In this document: piece by piece, positions 1 through 5,092 of the stretch
Layout: each line of letters begins with the position of its first letter
Position numbering within the stretch: the first letter of the stretch is position 1
Source: Anaerobutyricum faecale
Lineage (GTDB): Bacteria; Bacillota; Clostridia; Lachnospirales; Lachnospiraceae
Assembly (NCBI GenBank): GCA_019119645.1
Contig: DWWR01000060.1
Span: 1-5,227, forward strand
Direction of reading: 5' to 3'
Length of the DNA: 5,227 bases
Notes under the pieces: model-generated
The model's database searches: none
What the model saw: the letters and a program-made list of their open reading frames with translations, nothing else
Told to the model about the DNA's origin: nothing
Made by a program: the position numbers and the translations under genes

Positions 1-387
1 CCGGAAGTGGGACTTGGCATTCTTCCGGGATTTGGAGGAACCCAGCGTCTGGCCCGTCTGGTAGGAAAAGGAAGAGCGAAGGAGATTATTTTTACCTGTG
101 ATCAGATTGACGCCCAGGAAGCATACAGAATTGGCCTTGCCAATAAAGTTGTGCCGCAGGATGAACTGCTTGATACGTGTAAGTCTATGGCAGAGAAGAT
201 TATGAGTAAGGGAAGTTATGCGATTTCTCTGGCTAAAGAAGCGATCAATACCGGTCTGGAAACAGATTTGGCCAGCGGTCTGACTCTGGAGGCGGATTTA
301 TTTGGCCTTTCCTTCTCCACCGCAGATAAAAAAGAAGGAATGACAGCGTTCCTTGAAAAGAGAAAGGCGAACCTGACAGATTTTTGA
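1..387 (+). CDS. Enoyl-CoA hydratase/crotonase family protein, 3' part
   Basis: This is the C-terminal half (128 residues visible) of a cytoplasmic crotonase, which adds water to, or removes it from, the double bond of a 2-enoyl-CoA. The reading frame is open from the first base, so the true start lies outside the window; full-length members are about 260 residues. The visible part opens with PEVGLGILPGFGGTQRL, the family signature. Its Glu, encoded by bases 4-6, aligns with the second catalytic glutamate (Glu164 of rat mitochondrial hydratase); the first catalytic Glu would be upstream. Further family features are the RIGLANKVVP segment, the LAKEAIN helix and the C-terminal KEGMTAFLEKRK helix that packs on the CoA site. 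The stop is TGA. The CoA-transferase begins 98 bases downstream on the same strand, suggesting one operon. The family is secure; the exact substrate (crotonyl-CoA, crotonobetainyl-CoA or another) is not determined by what is visible. Confidence 0.93.
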   Translation, partial: PEVGLGILPGFGGTQRLARLVGKGRAKEIIFTCDQIDAQEAYRIGLANKVVPQDELLDTCKSMAEKIMSKGSYAISLAKEAINTGLETDLASGLTLEADLFGLSFSTADKKEGMTAFLEKRKANLTDF

Positions 388-420
388 TCCGGAAGAAATC
401 CATGTGAAAAGAACAGAATT

Positions 421-450
421 GCTGCCGGACAGGAAGCCCGGATGGGCAGC
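421..450 (+). other. Small inverted repeat in the crotonase to CoA-transferase gap
   Basis: GCTGCC (421-426) and GGCAGC (445-450) can pair across an 18-base loop. No T-run follows, so it does not look like an intrinsic terminator. It could be a processing or stability element between two cistrons, or chance. It is the only structure I see in the 98-base gap (388-485). Confidence 0.25.
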
Positions 451-485
451 CGGAAAATGAATGGAAATGTGCGGGAGGAGATAGG

Positions 486-2033
486 ATGAGAAAAGTAAAG
501 ATAATAAGTGCAAAAGAAGCAGCCATGATGGTGAAAGACGGCATGACCGTCTCCACCAACGGATTTGTGGCCTGTGATCTGCCGGAAGAACTGACTTCGG
601 CTTTGGAGCAGAGGTTTCTGGAAACCGGGTCGCCAAAGAACCTGACGTATCTTTATGCGGCAGGGCAGGGAAATCAGGATGGCAGCGGTGCGGACCATTT
701 CGCCCATGAGGGAATGATTTCCACAGTGATTGCAGGGCACTATAATATGGCTCCCAAACTGGGAAAGATGATTATTGCCAATCAGGTGAAAGCATACAAT
801 CTGCCGCAGGGCACATTGTCTCAGCTTTACAGAGATATTGCGGCAAAAAAATTAGGTACACTCACCCATGTGGGATTGTATACTTTTGCAGATCCTCGGG
901 TAGAGGGTGGAAAATTAAATGAGGTCACCACAGAAGACATTGTGGAAGTGGTCAATGTCTGTGGGGAAGAACGTCTGTTATATAAGGCGATTCCTGTTGA
1001 TATGGTGTTTATCCGCGGAACCTATGCGGATGTTCACGGTAATATCACCATGGAGCGGGAGTGCTGTGTGGCGGAAGCCACAGCCATTGCCCAGGCGGCT
1101 AAAAACAGCGGCGGAAAAGTAATCGTGCAGGTAGAAAAAGTGGTGGATGATGTGGATCCAAAGCTGGTGAAAGTTCCTGGCATTTATGTGGACGCCGTGG
1201 TTATCACAAAAAATAAGGAAAATCATACGCAGTGTGTGGGAACAGAGTACGATGGTTCCATGGCGGGAGAGTACCGGGTGCCAAAAGGCAGCCTTGCTTA
1301 TCCGCAGTTATCTCCAAAAAAAATCATCGGCCGGCGTGCGGCCATGGAATTAAAGGAAGATACGGTGGTCAATCTTGGCATAGGAATTCCGGAATATATT
1401 TCCATGGTTGCCTGTGAAGAAGGCATTGATGATAAATTTACCCTGACTGTGGAAGCGGGTCCGGTGGGCGGTATTCCGCAGAGCGGCCCGAAATTCGGCG
1501 GTTCTGTCAACGCGTCAGCGATACTGGATCAGCCGGTACAGTTTGATTTCTATGATGGCGGCGGCATTGACGACGCATTTCTTGGCCTGGCGGAAGCCGA
1601 TGAGGAAGGAAATATCAATGTGAGCAAATTCGGCCCTCGTATCGCAGGCTGCGGCGGTTTTGTCAATATCACACAGAACGCCAAACGGGTGTATTTCTGT
1701 GGAACTTTCACGGCCGGCGGTTTGAAATGTTCCACCGGCGATGGAAAACTGGTCATTGACCAGGAAGGCCGGGCGGATAAGTTTGTAAAAAATGTGGAGC
1801 AGATCACTTTTAGTGGAAAATACGCCAAAAAAGTGGGTCAGCCGGTGATGTATATCACAGAACGGGCGGTGTTTGAACTGCGGGAAGACGGTGTCTATCT
1901 GACAGAAGTGGCGCCGGGAATCGACATACAGACACAGATTCTTGACCATATGGGCTTTGTGCCGAAGATGGACGGGGAACCGAAACTGATGGATGCCCGC
2001 ATTTTCACGGACGAGCCGATGGGGCTGGAATAG
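486..2033 (+). CDS. Family I acyl-CoA:carboxylate CoA-transferase (propionate CoA-transferase / YdiF type)
   Basis: This 515-residue enzyme should move CoA between an acyl-CoA donor and a carboxylate acceptor by a ping-pong mechanism with a glutamyl-CoA thioester, in the cytoplasm. The length is normal for the fused alpha-beta Pct/YdiF type. The N-terminal half (about 1-270) is the alpha-like domain with GNQDGSGADHFAHEG (62-76) and IRGTYADVHGNIT (176-188). The C-terminal half (about 280-515) has GIGIPE (298-303), the catalytic loop EAGPVGG starting at Glu323, FGPRIAGCGGF (382-392) and CGTFTAGGL (405-413). Glu323 matches the catalytic glutamate near position 324 recalled for Clostridium propionicum Pct, whose N-terminus MRKVPIITA is also nearly identical. 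The start is fixed by that match and by GGGAGGAG at 473-480, five bases before ATG. It probably shares a transcript with the crotonase. The specific acid (propionate, lactate, butyrate, crotonobetaine-like or other) cannot be read from the sequence. Confidence 0.95.
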   Translation: MRKVKIISAKEAAMMVKDGMTVSTNGFVACDLPEELTSALEQRFLETGSPKNLTYLYAAGQGNQDGSGADHFAHEGMISTVIAGHYNMAPKLGKMIIANQVKAYNLPQGTLSQLYRDIAAKKLGTLTHVGLYTFADPRVEGGKLNEVTTEDIVEVVNVCGEERLLYKAIPVDMVFIRGTYADVHGNITMERECCVAEATAIAQAAKNSGGKVIVQVEKVVDDVDPKLVKVPGIYVDAVVITKNKENHTQCVGTEYDGSMAGEYRVPKGSLAYPQLSPKKIIGRRAAMELKEDTVVNLGIGIPEYISMVACEEGIDDKFTLTVEAGPVGGIPQSGPKFGGSVNASAILDQPVQFDFYDGGGIDDAFLGLAEADEEGNINVSKFGPRIAGCGGFVNITQNAKRVYFCGTFTAGGLKCSTGDGKLVIDQEGRADKFVKNVEQITFSGKYAKKVGQPVMYITERAVFELREDGVYLTEVAPGIDIQTQILDHMGFVPKMDGEPKLMDARIFTDEPMGLE

Positions 2034-2059
2034 GAGACGCCTGCAAGCGTTCTTAATAT

Positions 2060-2158
2060 AAAAATCTCTGTTTTCTTTACAGGAGAGAATATCTTTTCGG
2101 AAGGGTCGGGTGTAACCAGTGCGGGAGAGGAGCTCTCAGAAGAAAACAGGGATTTTTT
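2060..2158 (+). terminator. Long-armed hairpin with T-tract after the CoA-transferase gene
   Basis: An 18-base arm (2060-2077, A-rich then TCTCTGTTTTCTT) pairs with 2140-2157 (AAGAAAACAGGGA then T-rich), with a single G-U wobble. The right arm ends in six T (2153-2158), consistent with intrinsic termination of the crotonase/CoA-transferase operon 27 bases after the stop codon. The 62-base insert (2078-2139) is unusually long for a terminator loop. It carries its own complementarity: GAGAG (2083-2087) with CTCTC (2133-2137), or a small local hairpin GAGAG-GAG-CTCTC (2125-2137). The element may therefore be a structured RNA or an attenuator rather than a plain terminator. The position and T-run favour a terminator; the alternative is treated in the findings. 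Confidence 0.6.
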
Positions 2159-2196
2159 CTGTATGTGGACAAAAGTGATACAGAGAAACAATTCTT

Positions 2197-2226
2197 CTGT
2201 CAATTTATTTCTCATAATGATACAAT
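2197..2226 (+). promoter_or_regulatory. Candidate sigma-A-type promoter for the methyltransferase gene
   Basis: CTGTCA (2197-2202, 4 of 6 to TTGACA) is followed after 18 bases by TACAAT (2221-2226, 5 of 6 to TATAAT), which is preceded by TGA giving an extended -10. It lies in an AT-rich stretch (about 2185-2270) after the hairpin that ends the upstream operon. Transcription would start near 2233, leaving a leader of about 100 bases. AT-rich DNA yields such matches by chance, so this is a candidate only. Confidence 0.45.
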
Positions 2227-2282
2227 AATGGAAAATGATAAAAGAATAAAAAATAATACATTCATAGGAACGTGAGGGAAAA

Positions 2283-2307
2283 CGGGCAAAACCGGATATT
2301 TTGCCTG
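2283..2307 (+). other. Leader hairpin just upstream of the methyltransferase ribosome binding site
   Basis: CGGGCAAAA (2283-2291) pairs with TTTTGCCTG (2299-2307), nine base pairs including one G-T wobble, closing a seven-base loop CCGGATA. It ends nine bases before the Shine-Dalgarno sequence GAGGAGGG (2317-2324). No T-run follows, so it is not a terminator. It may shape or stabilise the leader RNA; no ligand class is recognised. Confidence 0.4.
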
Positions 2308-2330
2308 CCAATGTATGAGGAGGGAAATCT

Positions 2331-2864
2331 ATGCAGAATATCAGCCATTATTTGTCTCCGCTGGGAAAAATTCTGCTGGCGGCTGACGAAGAGGGAATCA
2401 CTGGCCTCTGGTTTGAAAATCAAAAATATTACGCGTACCGGCTGGATCAAGAACACAGGGAACAGGAGACGCCGATTCTCATTCAGGCAAAGCAGTGGCT
2501 CTCTGTTTATTTTTCTGGCAGGGAGCCGGACTTTATGCCTCCGCTGCACTCTGTGGGGACAGATTTTCAGATGACGGTGTGGAATATTTTAAGGGAAATT
2601 CCGTATGGGAAAACCATGACTTATGGAGAGATTGCCAGAAAGGTGGCGGAAAGACGGGGACTTTCACATATGTCCGCCCAGGCGGTGGGCGGTGCGGTCA
2701 GTCACAATCCAATCTCAGTTCTGATACCCTGCCACCGGGTGGTGGGAAGTAATGGAAATCTGACCGGTTATGCCGGAGGAATCGAAAAGAAAAAAAGACT
2801 GTTGTCTCTGGAAAATGTATCGCTGGAACATTTCTTTGTACCGGGGGAAGGGACGGCGCTGTAA
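2331..2864 (+). CDS. ogt: Methylated-DNA--[protein]-cysteine S-methyltransferase (Ogt/MGMT family)
   Basis: This suicide DNA-repair protein (177 residues, normal length) removes O6-alkyl groups from guanine, and usually O4-alkyl from thymine, by transferring them to its own cysteine. The signature IPCHRVVG is present with nucleophile Cys134, then His135 and Arg136. Asn126 is the hinge Asn eight residues before the Cys, and Glu161 in LLSLE completes the Cys-His-Glu network. The winged-helix part has PYGKTMTYGEIA (91-102); the N-terminal domain is about residues 1-75. The position of the usual Arg finger (ARAVGG, 17 residues before the Cys) is Gln117 here, in AQAVGG. The start is supported by GAGGAGGG (2317-2324), six bases before ATG. 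The last residues (PGEGTAL) are encoded by the left arm of the downstream terminator. It has its own candidate promoter and seems functionally unrelated to its metabolic neighbours. Confidence 0.95.
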   Translation: MQNISHYLSPLGKILLAADEEGITGLWFENQKYYAYRLDQEHREQETPILIQAKQWLSVYFSGREPDFMPPLHSVGTDFQMTVWNILREIPYGKTMTYGEIARKVAERRGLSHMSAQAVGGAVSHNPISVLIPCHRVVGSNGNLTGYAGGIEKKKRLLSLENVSLEHFFVPGEGTAL

Positions 2865-2892
2865 AAAGGCGGCCGTCCCTTCCCCCGGTTTT
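2840..2892 (+). terminator. Strong hairpin terminator between convergent ogt and etfA
   Basis: An 18-bp perfect inverted repeat pairs ACCGGGGGAAGGGACGGC (2840-2857) with 2872-2889 around a 14-base loop holding the ogt stop codon. The run TTTT (2889-2892), then ACAG and TTTTT, follows on the + strand, giving a good intrinsic terminator for ogt. The left arm is inside the ogt coding sequence. The T-run overlaps the etfA stop codon (TAA, complement of 2891-2893). In the minus direction the same hairpin directly follows the etfA stop but is not followed by T residues (TACAAAGAAATG), so it would be a weak terminator or a 3'-end stabiliser for etfBA. Confidence 0.85.
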
Positions 2893-3967
2893 ACAGTTTT
2901 TCTAAAAGACAGCGGATGATGTTTTCCGCATCTCCTACGATTCCATAATCACTGTACTGAAAAACAGGGGCGTCGGCGCGGTTATTGACGGCGATGAGGC
3001 GGTCGGCCTTTACACCGGTCATATGCTGCACGGCACCTGAAATGCCAAAGGCGAGATAGAGTTTGGGATGAACCGTAATACTGGACTGCCCGATCTGGTG
3101 GGATTTTTCCTGCCAGCCTGCGTCCGCGCAGGGACGGCTGCAGCCGGAAACACCGTGAAGCTTTTCGCATAGCTTCTGGAGAAGAGCCGCCCCTTCTTTG
3201 CCGGGAAGTCCCCGACCCTGAGCGAGAATGATTTTGGCTTCTGAGATGGGAACAGAAAAAGAACGCTTGTGGCGATGCACCAGAGTGACAGAGTCTCTTC
3301 CGGAGCTGTCGTTTCCACAGCGAGGTTCCATTGGGACGGACAGTTCCCGGAAAAGCGGTTCCGGCAGAGAAAATGGTCTGGAAATTTCTGGCGGAGAAAC
3401 GTTGTCGGTGCCGGTCAGACAGGTATTGGGAGAAAGGCTGCCGGCCAGACAGGTATCAGGAGAAGAACTGCCGGCCAGGCAAGTATCGGGCGAAGAATGG
3501 CCGGATAAAACACCCTGCCGGACAGATACGAGGATGGGCTGCGGTTTTTCCCCGTTTTTGCTGCTGGCAGAAGTATAATCTGCCAGATGCCTGCCGTCCG
3601 GAGAAGATTTTGTGATGAGAAATCTGTCTGTGTCGGAATCATAGAGGAGTGCAGAGGCGTCCATAATGATTTCTGCGTTCAGGGAAGCAGACAAGGAAGA
3701 GCCAAGAATCCGTCCAAAGGTAGTGGAACCAAGAAGAATCAGAGAGGGCTGTTCTTCTTTCAGAATGGGGAGAAGAATTTTTGCTGCAGAAAAAGGGGCA
3801 GCGTCGCTGCAAATCAGCACGGAAACAGATTGACCGGACCGGGCCGCGAGAATCTGTCCGGCTTTTATCAGTTCTTTTGTGACAGGGTGGAGCTGTTCGC
3901 TCTGTTTTTCTCCGATAATGACGATTCCCTGGCGAGAATCCTGTTCGGTCTGATTATTTTTCTTCAT
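2891..3967 (-). CDS. etfA: Electron transfer flavoprotein alpha subunit, FixB/YdiR-like, with an unusual linker
   Basis: This 358-residue protein is the FAD-binding alpha subunit that, with EtfB, carries electrons between an acyl-CoA dehydrogenase-type enzyme and other carriers. The C-terminal FAD domain is well preserved: GRGLPGKEG (251-259, usually GRGLGSKEN), SRPCADAGW (277-285), IGQSS (292-296), PKLYLAFGISGAVQHMTG (301-318), VNNRADAPVF (327-336) and SDYGIVGDA (339-347). Domain I (about 14-153) contains LILLGSTTFGR (76-86) and ends at VSVRQGV, but it lacks about 30 residues normally found near residues 53-64 (the region around YVVDDPAL). Between the domains lies a linker of about 75 residues (154-228), including three 10-residue repeats (157-186). 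There is no N-terminal ferredoxin domain. The start ATG has AAGGAG (3984-3979) at a long 11-base spacing. It follows etfB by 98 bases, same strand. Function as an ETF is likely; the altered domain I leaves some doubt about activity. Confidence 0.9.
   Translation of the reverse strand: MKKNNQTEQDSRQGIVIIGEKQSEQLHPVTKELIKAGQILAARSGQSVSVLICSDAAPFSAAKILLPILKEEQPSLILLGSTTFGRILGSSLSASLNAEIIMDASALLYDSDTDRFLITKSSPDGRHLADYTSASSKNGEKPQPILVSVRQGVLSGHSSPDTCLAGSSSPDTCLAGSLSPNTCLTGTDNVSPPEISRPFSLPEPLFRELSVPMEPRCGNDSSGRDSVTLVHRHKRSFSVPISEAKIILAQGRGLPGKEGAALLQKLCEKLHGVSGCSRPCADAGWQEKSHQIGQSSITVHPKLYLAFGISGAVQHMTGVKADRLIAVNNRADAPVFQYSDYGIVGDAENIIRCLLEKL
3411..3500 (-). repeat. Three tandem 30-base units inside etfA
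   Basis: Units at 3411-3440, 3441-3470 and 3471-3500 are diverged copies of a 30-base sequence beginning CCGG(T/C)CAG(A/G)CA on the + strand. They have no spacers and stay in frame, encoding SSPDTCLAG-like units (residues 157-186 of EtfA): HSSPDTCLAG, SSSPDTCLAG and SLSPNTCLTG. The multiple-of-three length and conserved Cys suggest expansion by slippage or unequal crossing-over tolerated in a flexible linker. Confidence 0.85.
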
Positions 3968-4065
3968 GATAATATCGACTCCTTTTGTATGGGGAATGGT
4001 TGTTGTGTCTGGATGACAGAGTATTTTTTCTGGTTCTTATCCGGGAATGAATGGCTCCCCTTTTG

Positions 4066-4833
4066 TCAGAGGCAGCAGCCCATGGAGCGCAGAAGAGCCA
4101 GCAGCTGTTCCGCTTTTTCCTGGTCATTGGAGCCGGACAGAAAAATGGTGTCTGTATTGGATTCTGGCTCCGGGGAATATTCCTGAAGCAGCGTCAGAGT
4201 GCCGGTGGCTTTTGTCTGCCCGGATAGATACCGGGTGTTGCATCGTCCGCCGTAGGCTTTTCTGATATCGGCCATGCGCGGATAGCGGGGCGGCACGTTA
4301 TCGTTATGAGAAACAACAACAGCCGGAAAGGAGACATTTACCGTATAAGAGAAATGATCATCGATACAGACTGCTTCCAGCTTCTGGTCAGAAATCCGGG
4401 AGATATCCCGGGTATAGGGCAGCAGCGGGAGATCCAGATAATGGCTGATGAGGGAGGCCATGTGGATGCTGTCTCCGTCTACGGCCTGTCTGCCCAATAA
4501 GATCAGATCAAAAGCTCCGATCTGCCGGACAGCAGAAGCCAGAGCCTGCGCAGTGGGAATCAGATTCACGCTGCCTTCACAGGCGGCATCCCGACCGGGT
4601 ATATTTTTGGGCAGCATGAAGACCTGGTCGGGGGCGTAGGACCAGATTTCTGATAAAATATCTTCGCGGTCCATGGAACCGTAGGCGAGGACCGTCACCT
4701 GTCCGGAAATCTCATCGCGGAGATGAAGGGCCTCACTCAGTACTTGTTTATCACTGTCACACAGATGTGTGCGTTCTTCCTGGCCGGTCAGAAAATCCGG
4801 AAGGAATTCTTTTAAAATAACGAGAATAGTCAT
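4066..4833 (-). CDS. etfB: Electron transfer flavoprotein beta subunit (FixA/YdiQ-like)
   Basis: This 255-residue protein is the beta subunit of an electron transfer flavoprotein; it binds AMP or a second FAD and docks the partner dehydrogenase. Length is normal for the family. The key motif is GRQAVDGDS (114-122), matching GRQAxDGDT of EtfB proteins, a motif associated with the second nucleotide, which is FAD in bifurcating forms. Other family features are the N-terminal strand MTILVILKEF, SEALHLRDE (33-41), FDLILLG (108-114), FPAVVVSHNDNVPPRYPRMADIRKA (169-193), where the PRYP part is typical, and an acidic C-terminal tail. The start is supported by AGAGGTG (complement of 4841-4847), seven bases before ATG, and a promoter just upstream. 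etfA follows in the same direction, so the two form a B-A operon. The sequence does not settle whether this ETF bifurcates; no partner dehydrogenase is visible. Confidence 0.92.
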   Translation of the reverse strand: MTILVILKEFLPDFLTGQEERTHLCDSDKQVLSEALHLRDEISGQVTVLAYGSMDREDILSEIWSYAPDQVFMLPKNIPGRDAACEGSVNLIPTAQALASAVRQIGAFDLILLGRQAVDGDSIHMASLISHYLDLPLLPYTRDISRISDQKLEAVCIDDHFSYTVNVSFPAVVVSHNDNVPPRYPRMADIRKAYGGRCNTRYLSGQTKATGTLTLLQEYSPEPESNTDTIFLSGSNDQEKAEQLLALLRSMGCCL

Positions 4834-4855
4834 AGTTTTTCACCTCTTTTTATCA

Positions 4856-4884
4856 ATAATAGCACAACAATAATTTGCATACAA
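4856..4884 (-). promoter_or_regulatory. Sigma-A-type promoter of the etfB-etfA operon
   Basis: Read on the minus strand, TTGTAT (4884-4879) is followed by exactly 17 bases and TATTAT (4861-4856). The -10 is preceded by TTGTGC (a TGn extended element). Transcription would start about 16-20 bases before the etfB ATG, a very short leader with room for little besides the ribosome binding site GAGGTG. The -35 box overlaps one arm of the inverted repeat at 4882-4961, so a protein bound there could directly affect RNA polymerase. Confidence 0.75.
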
Positions 4885-4961
4885 ACTATTTATGCGATAA
4901 AATAAAATGGGATTACTTCGATCATATTGAAAGAAGAGAGCAGCAATCCCAAAATAGTTTG
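4882..4961. promoter_or_regulatory. Nested inverted repeats upstream of etfB, candidate operator
   Basis: Three dyads lie inside one another. The outer arms are CAAACTATTT (4882-4891) and AAATAGTTTG (4952-4961), 10 bp, perfect. The inner arms are TGGGATT (4908-4914) and AATCCCA (4945-4951), 7 bp, perfect. The core is the imperfect 15-base palindrome TTCGATCATATTGAA (4917-4931). The centres are offset by a few bases, so an RNA or cruciform stem would have bulges. The outer left arm overlaps the etfB -35 box. No T-run follows on either side, which argues against a terminator. The role as a regulator binding site is inference. Confidence 0.5.
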
Positions 4962-5082
4962 ACAGAGAAAACAAAAACAGAAAAAAACAGGAAGAAAAAT
5001 GCATTTGGCCGTCAAAAACCTTGTAAAGAAAGATTCGCCGGATAAAAACATGGCAGGAAAAGGTATCAGAAAAAAAGGATTT

Positions 5083-5092
5083 GTGCTATGAT
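5083..5092 (+). promoter_or_regulatory. Candidate extended -10 promoter pointing right
   Basis: TGTGC followed by TATGAT (5087-5092, 5 of 6 to TATAAT) forms an extended -10 element. Upstream the best -35 is poor (GTATCA at 5063-5068, 18-base spacing, 3 of 6), so the promoter would rely on the TG extension. It faces away from the etfB promoter and would make a leader of roughly 80-100 bases before the short open frames at the window edge, with a small hairpin CCGGT-ATG-ACCGG at 5149-5161. Confidence 0.4.

Noticed and set aside
421..450. Terminator between the crotonase and CoA-transferase genes
   Set aside because: The 6-bp stem has an 18-base loop and no T-run after it; readthrough within an operon is more likely.
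216..740. Minus-strand open frame across the crotonase/CoA-transferase junction
   Set aside because: It is antisense to two well-supported genes, and its product is low-complexity and unlike any family.
1515..1949. Minus-strand open frame of 144 codons inside the CoA-transferase gene
   Set aside because: It is a shadow of the conserved catalytic half of the transferase, with no ribosome binding site context or recognisable motif.
2085..2125. FMN-riboswitch-like words (TTCGG, GGGTG) in the hairpin insert
   Set aside because: Only short fragments match; the remaining conserved FMN aptamer segments and a riboflavin gene are absent.
3411..3500. Possible CRISPR-like array of 30-base repeats
   Set aside because: The units are contiguous with no spacers, diverged from each other, and lie in frame within etfA.
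3587..4186. Plus-strand open frame of 199 codons opposite etfA and the etfB-etfA gap
   Set aside because: It is antisense to the clearly conserved EtfA N-terminal domain and the EtfB C-terminus; the product resembles no family and has no good ribosome binding site.
4959..4964. Perfect TTGACA on the + strand as a -35 box
   Set aside because: The bases 16-18 positions downstream are an A-rich tract with nothing like TATAAT, so no promoter is supported.
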